Below, in pieces: positions 23,331 to 35,600 of a stretch of DNA of 64,000 nt. The stretch comes from Chromobotia macracanthus (taxonomy: Eukaryota; Chordata; Actinopteri; Cypriniformes; Botiidae), in assembly GCA_036877525.1 (NCBI GenBank), contig JAZGTH010000002.1, positions 1,844,001 to 1,908,000 on the forward strand, given 5' to 3'. The notes beneath the pieces were generated by a model. The model did not search any database. It had not been told where the DNA came from and was given only the letters and a program-made list of their open reading frames with translations. The position numbers and the translations under genes were made by a program. How positions within the stretch are numbered: position 1 is the first letter of the stretch; every line of letters starts with the position of its first letter.

Positions 23331-25850
23331 CACCTCCTACTTAGTCTAACTTGTGAAGTTGGGCCTGACTGACTCCAAGCTCATTTGATTTCCAAGACAT
23401 TGACAATGAACTCTTGAATAAATTGTCACTTTTAATTGCTTGGAAATACGTAAACATACAATATTAAAAGATACACAATTATTTCAATTTAGAAGAAGTG
23501 GCTGTACATCAATAAATGCCTACATTTTTATACATTTTACTCTAATGAGCTACATAGGCTTTTTAAATAAAAAGGCAATTTGCGTTTACCTGAAGTGTAC
23601 ATTTTTGATTTTGGTATTTTCACCTTAGACCTTGTTTGTAATGCAGCATGTTTTTTGTGAAACACATGGCCCCATGCTCCATGATAAAATGCCACAACAG
23701 GACAAAGTCAAATAGTAATCTAAAAATTTTAATTCGGTGAACAAGCAGAAGAAATCATGACAATCCAATAACTGATAATCAGTTCCTGATTATTGGATCA
23801 AGGAACTGCTCAGTAAGGCGGGTAACTGGCAATATTTCACAGATTACATCTGGTGGGCATTGTGTAAATATGGTGGGGACGGGAAGTGGTGTGTGAGAAA
23901 CCAAGATGAGTTAGTAGTAAAGCAATGGCTCCCTCTGGTGGTCAAAGGACCGATTTCTGGGCTATAATATAATTTATATGTAATATAATTACATTAAGTG
24001 ATATTTTTTTCTTAAATTACGCTTTAGGTGGGACCCTATGGAAATTCAGGCATTGGTACTGCAGTGTTTTTCTCCCTTTGAAACAATGTGTATTGTAAAA
24101 AGCGCTATATAAATAAAACTGACTTGATGTGCCACTTGCTGTTTAAAATTTCACAGCGTGTTCAAAGTGCTGAAAATTCAAAAGATGTTGTTTTTATGTT
24201 GCTAAAATGTCTGACATTACACACACACACATTTATGTACGTATTTAAAATATATACAGGCAAACACTTTCAATCGAAATACATTATTGTAAGTAAACAA
24301 CCCATATGGTACTGTGAATTCTTTATTTGGTATACGCCACTACTATGAATTCTGAATAAATGCTTAATATATTAATAATTTTAATATTAATATATCTTGT
24401 GGTAAATGCATGTGTCCTGATGGTATTATTTCTGTAAAATTGTGTTTAAATCCGAAGACACAAGACTTTAAACTTTAGAAAAGAACAAAGACTGGTCACT
24501 TATAGCTAGTATGCTAAAAGTCTGATAGCATAGCAGTTACAAAGTAGGATTGGTCAGTGTTGGACTTGGTCAGCTTGGATCTACGTTATTTACCTATGTA
24601 TTACATATTATAAGGACTTATTTTAGATATTTGGCTGTAGGCCTTTTTGTGTGAACATGTTCTCTTAGTCTAATACATGTTTGATGTGATCTATAATGTA
24701 ATTAAGATTGTACTGTATGTGTTTATAGATTGCGGTAGTTACATTAGCATGCTGCTAGAGTCTCGGCTCACTGAAGCCTGTCTCAATTAGAGTCATGGGC
24801 AAAGGGCCAATACCACAGAGACTCAGTTTCAGATCCTGACTTCTGAAAGCATAACTGTGTGTCAAAGAGAGTCTCTGTTTTTAAACCTATGAGCTAATGA
24901 GCTGTAGGAAGCATTTTAAAGCATTATCACATTTCTGATGTGAAGCCTTCTCCATATGCTGCATTCTTAGATACCTTGTTTTGCCAAATCCTAAGACAAC
25001 ATCATGTGTGTCCTTCATAGTGAAGGCAATCCCAAAATGCATTGTGCTGAATTCAGTGGAAAAGTCATCCAAGGATAGGAAATGTAGATTTTCATTACAT
25101 ACCTTGGCAGATTAGATATTTGTATCAGCATCACTAGATTTAAAATGAAAAACATCTTTCTGTTTTTCCTATTACAATGCACATGACTTTGATTTTGGCA
25201 TGACATGATTTTGGCAAAGCAAACTTAATTGTAATCTTTTTAACAATCTCTTTTATTTGCACAAAGGTTTTGATATCTGAGGGTATGCAGCCAACAAAGT
25301 TTCATGGCACTCTTATGCCCTGAACATTGGTGGTATGTTGTTGCGGCATTTTTTTATGTAAACTTCCAAAACTGTGTCATTTATGGCAATATAATAAATT
25401 TTATTGTGATGAGTAGTTTGTTTTTCAACACACATGAACATGCTATGGATGTAGCCTGCACTTTCACATCACTCATGTTACCTGCAAAAGCATTAAAACG
25501 CAATGTGGGTCAGACACCAGTCTTCAGCATGTTCAGCAATGATTTCCATGTTCTCACTGTTGCACCTAATGTCAAAGGCCAGATGTGAAATTTAACTACA
25601 ATAAATATAAAAGAAATAAATTTTTATTGTGCGTTTTTTGGGTTTGACCCTTATATTTTACATAAATTAATAATTATACATTAAATATTATATAAATATT
25701 AATAAACTGCAAAAAGCAGTAAAAAAGGTCAAGCCCAAAAAGGGAGTAAAGGAAAATGTATGTTGACATAGCTGATGATAAAAAATTTAAAAGTAAAATA
25801 AAAGAGAAAATAAAAGTATAAAAACAGGTAATAGCACTTAAAACACAATT
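23331..25850. other. Intron; L2-type tail at 24075-24127
   Basis: No exon recognised. At 24075-24127 AACAATGTGTATTGTAAAAAGCGCTATATAAATAAAACTGACTTGATG is the standard 3' tail of a fish L2/CR1-type LINE. The remainder is AT-rich with short frames. Confidence 0.5.
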
Positions 25851-26240
25851 AAATTGCTAACATTTGACCAGAAGGTGGCGCTGTCACCACATTTCTATAA
25901 GAGAAACAATATGCGTTAGTGATGATACACACAATTTTTTGCGTCAATACAGTAAAGTAGTTTTGCAAATTTTGTATTGTAGAACTCGGCATAAGCCAAC
26001 AAATGTAATGAAGTTAAATGACAATATGTTGAATTTTTCTTTTGTTATAGGTATTGTCACAAATTTGTTGTATCTATATCTTTGTTATATCTAAATGTTA
26101 TATCTTTTGACCACTATGGGGTGCTTTTAACCTAAAACTTAACCGCTCCTCTCAGAACATAACGAGTTTGTAACAATACATTCATGTGTTCATAAAATTC
26201 AGCATTTTATGACAAAATTCAAAATGGTATAGTAAGGAGA
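25851..26240 (+). repeat. Mosaic repeat-family copy
   Basis: ACATTTGACCAGAAGGTGGCGCTGTCACC, GGCATAAGCCAACAAATG and, further on, GACCACTATGGGGTGC...CATTTTATGACAAAATTCAAAATGG. These blocks also occur in the long copy at 37540-38530 and in the cluster at 7.5-9.4 kb. Non-coding. Confidence 0.6.
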
Positions 26241-26455
26241 CTTACTATATGTTTTGAACACTGATCTGTTATGTCCTTGCTTGATAACTGATTTTTGTTT
26301 ATTGTTCATTCAGAGTACTTGGAGAGTATGTGTATTTGTTGGCATCTTGGAATTTGTTTAGCTGGAAACATTAATAGTCCTTTTTCTTCCCTTTTCCCTA
26401 TATTTTATCAAAAATTCTTAGCACAGTTTTTTGCCTTCTTCCTTGTTGTACACAG

Positions 26456-26651
26456 AAGACTCCAGCCACCCGGTTGAGCAGGGCATGGTGAGGGAAAATG
26501 TCCCAACTTATTTGCTGAACAACATGGCTGCGTCCCTGACAGCAAACTCTGAAAACCCCCTGGGGCTACCTCTGGATGAAGACCCACTCGGACCGCTGCC
26601 AGACAACTGGGAGATGGCCTATACTGAGAATGGAGAAATATATTTCATAGA
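26456..26651 (+). CDS. magi1: magi1 exon: acidic linker and first half of WW1
   Basis: Flanked by TACACAG and GTAAGA. It enters in phase 1 and leaves in phase 2. It encodes a variable linker (EDSSHPVEQGMVREN...) and then PLGPLPDNWEMAYTENG, the N-terminal half of WW1 with its first signature tryptophan. The last codon (GA|C, Asp) is completed by the next exon. A member of the multi-exon magi1 coding sequence. Confidence 0.93.
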
Positions 26652-29600
26652 GTAAGAACCATGCTGCAACCCACATGACACTTACAGTACCGTTAACTTG
26701 AAACAAGGATAGATGATATGTCAAAATCTACAAAATCTACAATCTACAGGAAGGAAGCATTTCTTAGAAATGGTGGCAGACTATAGTACAGTAATAGTAT
26801 CAGAGGATAATATCATGATATTTTGATATATGTATACGTGCTGATGGTGTATATAGTGGCATAATGTGAAATTCTCAGAATTTTACTTTTACACACTATA
26901 GAAATATAGAAAGCACTACAGAAATGAAGAAATACCAAAGTAAATACCATTTACCACTTGTGATTGTTCCAGGTGCCACGGGTGACAGTTTTGCAGAAGC
27001 TTGTACAGAATTTTAAAGATAATTTATCTTTCAGCGGTGGTTTATAGAATACAATTGTCTGGTTTCAAAAGTAGTGAAGTGAAAGTTACGTATCTGTCAA
27101 TGTATTGTAACTCATACTTGAAATGTGCCATGACTTTCCCTTAAAAACAGAGCAAAGAAAAAATCTCTTTTCAGCTGAAAATTTTTACTTAAAAAAATCC
27201 CTGCTCTGGTCAAGACCCGAAAACCCAAAATGTGGTCTCCCTTCACTGTCAAACTGCTTATATTTGTATATATGTGTATATATTGCAATAAACAAATGAT
27301 ATTTTTGCTATACTTCCTATTACTTTAAATCAATAGTCATGCAAATTGATGTCTGCTTTACTGCATGTTTGGTGAAAGTGTGTATAGTGGCCTCAGAGGG
27401 TGCTTGTGAAATTTGAAAGTACAGATAGATTTTGTAAAATTACAAACAATCTTGTTGAATTCACAGGCAAGTCAGAGTCACTATTTTGGACAGGGCAGGG
27501 TTTGCTTCAGGATGTAGCATAATGAGGTGTCATGATGGTCAGTACAATTTTATTATAAACTGTGGGCTGGTTGTCATTAAAACAGTATTTTGATGACAGT
27601 TTCATGTGCTGTACTAGTCATATATACTGCCGTTATGTTAAATCCATCATTCAATATTAAATGACCAACCAGACATTAAATGATCTCCTTGCTTGTTTCA
27701 AAGAAGAAAAGTCATACATGTTTGGAATGACATGAGGGTGAAATAATAGTGGTAACCCGTTCTTATTTTTGGAAGAATTTACTTTTGTGTAATTTATTAC
27801 TGTTTATAGCCACAACACAAAGACAACCTCATGGATGGACCCAAGGTGTCAGGATAAGCAGCCAAAGCCAGTAGAAGAGTGTGAAGATGATGGTAAGACC
27901 TTTTGTCCAGTCCTTGATCAGGTGATTTAATTTGCACACACTTTAATTTGGATCTACTCAGTTACATTTATTCTGTTTTTCCTCCACTACTGTTGTGATG
28001 TCATATGCATCTGTATTTTATTTGCAATCCTGTTGCTATAAACACCTAATGTTTTATTTGTATATACACAGCTAAACAATGAATGTATAGTACCTACGCT
28101 ACATGGACATCCCAATAAATGTATTTGTTTTTCCAGCTACACAAACCTATTTACCGGCACTTTGTACTCTTTAAAGAGTACTATTGGCATGTGAATTGTT
28201 CATGAGCAAGCCTTGCATAATCATCCACTGTCATTGCCCAACTTCCATTAATAATGTTTTGGCTTAATGCTAGCAAGTGCCTGCAGCAACAGCAAGCATT
28301 CCCTGAAAAACGATGCTATTATAGCAATGGGGGCTACTGTGTTTGTTTGTTTAGTCTTCATACCAAGAATTTATTTACCAGTAGAGGGAACCTTTCTTCA
28401 TTAGTCTTTGTCATTTAGCTATTTAGTCATCAGTCTCAATTTGAGAAATAATTAAAAGGCTTCTAGAGAGAGATTGATAGATCAAACTGTAATACATAGC
28501 CTATGGCACAACTTTTTAAACAACCTTTACCCGAGTCTTTACTCGGGTAAACTGTGAAAAGTGAATATTTTCAGAAACTCAGCTGATAACATAATCACAC
28601 CCCAAGCCCCTCTCAGACACAAGCCCTATTCAAACACCCCACACGTGTGTCATAGTCGATGTAAAATTAGGCTACGTTCTGCTACGACTGCAAGCCTTTA
28701 GTGCTTAATTCAGATTTTTTTGCTCACATCCAATTTTTTATTTGGCCATTCTCATTATATTTAAAAATGTGTCCCATACCACATTCCAGTGTGAACTGGA
28801 CATCGTCCTGAACTGAACTGCATGCGCACAAGAACAATAACAAGATGTCACACGAAGTAAGATGTGACATACTGTCATATGAAGTAATTATGGGAGTTAT
28901 TGTTTAGATGTTAGGGCCTTACATTTATAAGACGATGTGTAGCGGAAGCCACAAAGTTCATGCGCTAATGATAGGGAGAGCGAGGATCAGGAGAAAAAAT
29001 CAAAACTTTTAACTATGCCAGTTTGTGGCACAATGGCTGCTGTTTCTGTATGGAAGAGTGGAGGATGTGGAGACAGAGTCAGGAGTGGTGGGATTGTGAT
29101 GTAAATAAATAAAAAAAAAATAGACTTCACGCACAAGTTTCAGGATGTCAAGGGCTACTTTTTATTAAATCTGCCAGTGCCTTTCAAATACAGTCTCGTG
29201 GCAAGACACTTATTTAAGTTGTATTGCCTGGCAATAGAGGCTGCTTACTGCACATTATCTAACTTCAAGTTTTGCTTTTATGGAGCTGTAACCCCAAATC
29301 CGAATAACTCTAACACTTCACTGTCCCTTTACCCCCCACTACCCCCACTGACTGATTACCCTGCTTTCCTCCATGTTTTGATGATTAAACAGCTACGCAG
29401 TAGTATGCACCAGTGCAGAATTGTGAAGCTCTAGATGTCGATCTAGAATGATGTAAAAGTCGCATGAATTCTGATATGACTGTTCAAACTGAGGTTGCAT
29501 TGTGAAACATCAGCTCTGTATCTGTATAGAACAACATATTTTTATGCTAAATAACTGTTACATTATTTATCTAATTATATTGCATGAAACGCAGTGTGGT

Positions 29601-32600
29601 TTTATGTGTTTAAAACAATTAAACCAAAAATATCATTTAAACATACCCACGGCATTTGCAAAAAGCTGCCTTACTGTTTATGTATAACATAAACAATATT
29701 GATCCTTGTTTAATTTCTCCCCCCTTGGTCATTTAATTCATAATACATGGGCCTTTAAGTACAAGTGTGCAATTTAAGTGCATGCAAGTATTGATGTATT
29801 TTTATTCACTACTGGAAAGATACTAACATTCTCTCTATGTGTCTTCATTTCCTTATTGCCTTACTTCATTTGGAGAAGAGGGTGTCCACACAGAAGAACT
29901 AGACAGTGATCTTGGTATGTTTCACATGACATATTCTGTATTTCTTTGTGCAGTGTCATTTTAACAGTGGTGCCCAGAGACATTACTGAAAAGATGTTAA
30001 ATTTGTCTTGTTGCTCTGATTTGTTTCCTGTCCTCTATCTCTGTCAGTACTGCCCCCTGGCTGGGAGAAGATTGATGACCCAGTGTATGGAGTTTATTAC
30101 GTTGAGTAAGTTTCTGAAGCTTCAGGTGTCGGATGTTTATAATAGGCATGTAAAATGCATTGAACAATAAAAATTGTATGTGTTAATTATGATTAGATTT
30201 ACTATAATAATACTCAATGTATTTGGTCACATCAAAGATTGTTTTATTTGTTAAACCATTATTCTATTCCCTAATACAGAGAATTGTTCTTGGTCAGATC
30301 TTTGATGTTAAATTGTTGTCAAAGCAAGTATTTACACTTCTAAACTATATTAGAATCAATGCAGTATTTTCGACATTAATCGCTGACTCTGTCTGTCTCT
30401 CTCAGTCATATAAATCGTAAGACTCAATATGAGAACCCGTTGTTGGAGGCCAGGCGTAATAAGCAGCTTGACACCCAGCAGTCACCTGAAGGTGGCCGTT
30501 ACATCAGAGGTTTGTGCCATTTTCAGTATCTCTCTGTAGACACATTCTGAAATAGATCTATATTTCTTGTGATGTTGATATAGCATTTTAATAGTATTAA
30601 TCAATTTAATTATGTTGTACATGTGACTTATTTTTGTATGTGGGGTATGCTGATGCTGATATTTTATAAATGTAATAAGCCGCTTGAGGTTGTGTAGTGC
30701 AATGACAATGCAAATTCAAGTTTATTATGCCATTTCTCAGTATAACGTAGAATTATTTGAATTTTTAAAGAATTTTTGTTTAAATTCTGTCAGAATGGAT
30801 CGAGGAGCATTCATCTGCTGGAGCTGCAATTGGCTCATATGTGCCCAGTCACCTGGAGACATACAGAGACCCTCAGAGCAGCCCACCCGCTCTGCCGGTC
30901 CCGGGACCCAAGCGTAAAACTGTTACTTATTGTCCTTTATTCTTATTATTTATGTAGGTCCAACCACAAAAATATTCACTTAATAATTTTTGTCCAGGAG
31001 GTAAGCCATTCTTCACCCGTAATCCAGCTGAGCTGAAGGGGACATTCATAAGCACCAAACTGCTGAAGAGCAGGCGTGGATTTGGCTTTACTGTAGTGGG
31101 TGGAGATGAACCAGATGAGTTTTTACAGATCAAAAGTTTGGTTCTAGATGGACCTGCTGCTATGGATGGCAAAATGGAAACAGGTCAGTATATTCTTCAA
31201 ATCATCTTACCTAAGTAAAGAAGTAACAAACACAAAGTTTCTGGGGCCCTTTTTTGCTTTTTTACTGTACGATATAAATAAAACCTTTTAAAGATAAATT
31301 TATTTAACTGAGTATTTATAAATAATATTTTTTTTTTAAGAATATTTATTGGTATAACGTAATGGCAGACACTTTTATCTAAAGTGCATTAAAGTGCATT
31401 TGTTTCTATTACCATGTTTTCACTGAGAATCAGATTCACAACCTTTGCAGTGTTCTGCCTATTGAGCTACAGAAACAGACCACTGTGAAAAGTCCTGGAT
31501 TTACAGTTCAGTTCAGCCACTAAATCACAGAACTCATTTAAAGGAAAAGTACACCCATAAATTATATTTTGGACACAATTTATGTCCTGGCACTTCCCAG
31601 CTTTATTTCAATGGTTTGTGACGGTGTTTCATCATGACGCTAGTCATGAGGAACACAAGAACCAAAGAAATTCTGTGTTATTGGCGTAGATCAGGTGTGC
31701 CATCATGTTCGATATGTTTACGTTTAATCGCGCCATTTCGATCACCTCAATATAGTGATAGTCTTTTTTTCACAAACGTATTGTTTACATTCAGAAGGCA
31801 TTTATTAACCCCTTGTAGTCGTATGGATTACTGTTATGATGGAAGTACCTTTGTGGGCAGTTGTGGCCTACTGGTTAGTGAGTTTGTAATCAGAAGGTTG
31901 CTGGTTTGATTCCAGTGCTGACAGGTAGTAACTGAAGTGCCCTTGAGCAAGGCACCTATCCCCCAATTGCTCTCCAGTCGCAGTAGTGCTGCCCACTGCT
32001 TTGGTGTATGTGTTCATGACTTGCAGTAAATTATGGGCAAAATATTTTTGAGTGGACTTTTCCTTTAAGTATAGGGAGAAACGTGAAACTGAGGTAGAGT
32101 GTGCCTATAATTTGTGTGTATCTTTTGTGTCCTTCAGGTGATGTTATTGTCAGTGTGAATGACACTATAGTGTTGGGATATACTCATGCCCAGGTGGTGA
32201 AGATTTTTCAGTCCATTCCAATCGGCTCTATGGTCCAGCTGGAGCTGTGCCGTGGCTACCCTCTGCCTTTTGACCCTGATGATCCTAACACCAGCCTGGT
32301 CACCTCTGTAGCCATCCTTGATAAAGAACCCATCATTGTCAATGGTCAGGAGGGGTTTGATCCCATTCCTGGCATGGCCGTTCAGATTACAACTGGTGCC
32401 AGTACCATTGGTATGACCTCCAGCCAGGAGTCTACCCCTTACAGCCCTGAAACAGAAAGCACTCTGTTAACTGGTGATAGCTGCCACAGTTATGGTAATG
32501 ATGTAGTGACTTTGGCGTCATCCATAGCTACACAGCCTGAGCTGATCACTGTTCACATTGAGAAAGGGGATAAAGGCTTTGGATTTACCATTTCAGACAG

Positions 32601-35600
32601 TCTTAGTGGCGGAGGGCAAAAGGTGAAGCAGATTGTTGATTACCCGCGATGCCGAGGACTAAAGGAGGGAGATATCCTGGTAGAAGTGAACAAGAGAAAT
32701 GTTCAGGGAATGAGCCACATCCAGGTGGTGGACTTTCTCAGCAAATGCCCACAAGGAGGTGAAGTTACAATGCTGGTGCAAAGAGGTAAACAAATCTGTC
32801 TGAAATCTCTCAGAAAAGTCTAGCTGTTAGTGCTGCAGTGGTACACAAAATTCACTGATCAATACACACCTGTAATCAATGTTTTTATAAAACAGTGGTT
32901 GCCACATTTTTTGTCCATCTGTAAATAGAAAGAAGAATATATATTGCATGTCCAAGTAATATAGATGGTGCAGATTTTGCAGCTTGTCTCTACAACATTT
33001 TTTTAAGAATTTAAATCTTAAATCTGCGTTGAGAAAGAAACTCTGCAAGTACCCTACAATTTTATGTTTCAGACAGAGATGGGAGTGAAAAGGCAAAAGT
33101 TACAGATTTCAGCTTTAATTTTTTTACAGACAAATCATAGTGCTTGGTCCCCATGGCACAATACAGTAGGAATGCATTATTCTTTTGTTCGGACAAGCAC
33201 TTTAGCACTCTATTTAAACAAGCACTATGGCATCAGTGCATCTCCCTGCGTCCCAATTTACATACCATCCATCCCAAATCGTATTTGAAATTAGAATTAG
33301 TATATCCCAAATTGTAGTTGAAATGTTGAAATGAGTTTCCTTAAACTACCCGGATGGTCTACCGTTACTAGTGAAAAGTGCAGATCCATGAACACGTTAA
33401 TGGCTGATTTTACTCACAACTCATTGCGAGAAGTTGATGCTACACTGAATAAAAAAAAGTGACACTTCACAGAATAAAAAAATATATAAAAATATTACGT
33501 AAGAAATTATGAATACAAGCTCCGATTCTTAATAAGCACAATGTCTAGGCAATAACAATGTCTAGGTCACTTCTGTTCCATGTTCCAGTACTTTGCATAC
33601 ACTTTTGCTACGCATTAAATGTATATACTTTCCCATAACAAAAACAGTACATACTTTTAGGGCATAATATAAGTAGGTGAACTGGGATGCAGCTTCTGTG
33701 TGTGGCATTTATGCTCATGTTCATAGAAGCAGAAAAACAAAAAGTTGCGACTGGTGGAATTCATGTGCAGCTCTATTTGTGTGGAACGCTGATTGTTTAT
33801 GCTGCGGTGCTAACAGCAAGTGAAAAGCAAAGAAAAAATACAATTCAGCACGTTCAGTTTAGTTTCCATACATGCTACAATATGTAATCAATTATGGCAT
33901 TATGCATACCATGCCAAAAGTCCTGTTTCCACTCCTTATGGATACATGTACCATTGCAGTCCAAGTTTCTATGAATGTGATTGTGAATTTATATGTGTTT
34001 CTTTACGTCAACCTGACATCAAAATTGAACAGTGTGAACAGTTTGTTAGTTGCACAAAAATGTTTGCTATCATTCATAGCCCATCATCAAAATATACAAG
34101 CTTCATCCACTTCTGAAATAACCTTTCTGCTGATGTAACAGACAATATGCAGAGAATTTTTAAAAGATTTTTAATTTTAAAAATTGTTTTAGATTTACAA
34201 TTTTTTTTTAGTTACTATGTAATGTTGACATTTGAGCAAAAACAGTATCTGCGAAGTTACAACACTCAGAGTTCACTGCAAAGCGAGATATTATCTCTAA
34301 CTGAAATTGCTTTTCAAAGACTGCAATTAATGGCTGAAGGCCATTCTTCTTTCTTGTTTCGTGATGTCATGATGCTTAGAATTTGAATAAACTCTGTGAC
34401 ATTTCCAGGCAAAGCACACTAAGGAGTTAGTCAATTACATCACACTGTGCCAGCTAACCAATCTGAGCCAATAGAAAATGATTAGAATAATTGCAGTAGA
34501 AACTGGCAAAACAAAGGAAGCATTGGAACAGCATCTGAAGCATTTGAGGCCAGGAGTGAATGGCTTCAGCCCTCACAACATCTATTGCTACTCTTTATGG
34601 CCTTGTGTGGTGTCTGAGAAAGGTGACAAAAAATAGATAAAACAGGAACTTTTCAGCTTTGACGAAGAGATTGGTCTGGAACTTGCAAAATCTATTTGAT
34701 ATGGTATACTAAGCCATACAGTATGATAAAGTATTCATGTGACCTGTAGTGGTGATTAAAACTGTTTTCCACTTGACCTGAGTTTGTAGGCACTATGAAG
34801 TTTGAGGTTGTTGTATACAGTGGCTCCTCTAAGGAGCTTGAACGGAGCTGTTAACAAGAAGAATGGAAAGTTGAAATTTTGAATAATGATGTTGTCGTTG
34901 ACTAAGCATTGAACACCACTAATCATAATGTTTGTTTGTGTTTATTTATCTGAAAGATAAATTGAGATGACATATAAGACAAATATGAGATATACACATA
35001 GCATTGCATGGTGAACACATTAAAGCTATGTCTGAAACTTACTGAAAAAGGCTTTAGATACAGATAGGGTCATACATTTACATATACCTGGCAGATTCTA
35101 AAAACGTTTAAAATAAAAGAAAAAAGAACTAAATTAGAGGAATTGCAGCTTGTTCATTTATTTAGTACAGTTTATTTCACCTAACAGATGTTAATCTACA
35201 AGACACAATAACAAATGAATTTACTTTATTCAGCTTAGAAGTTTGCATACACTTGGTTATTATAACTGTATGTTGTTACCCGGTTGATCAGTGACTGTTT
35301 TTATGTTCTGAGATAGCTGCTGATGAGTCCCTTGTTTGTCACAAGCCTGTAAACTGTCCCCAGTCTTCAGAGAAATCCTCCTGGTCCTGCACATTCTTTG
35401 CTTTCCCAGCATCTTTGAATATTTGTTTCTTTTCCTGCATTGGCAATATGAGGTTGAGATTCATTTTTTTACACTAAGAACAACTGAGGGACGTATACAC
35501 ATCATTTACAAAATTCCAAACTTTTCAACGCCTGTCAGCATCAATGTACTTCTGTCAACTAATCCAGTGAAATAAATCGGCTTATAACTTGTGCCATTAC

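Noticed and set aside
31853..32015. tRNA gene (A and B boxes)
   Set aside because: The boxes belong to a SINE head; no cloverleaf can be completed.
33687..34386. Cluster of 66-98-codon + frames in the PDZ2-PDZ3 intron
   Set aside because: No domain, splice logic or composition to support a gene; intronic chance frames.
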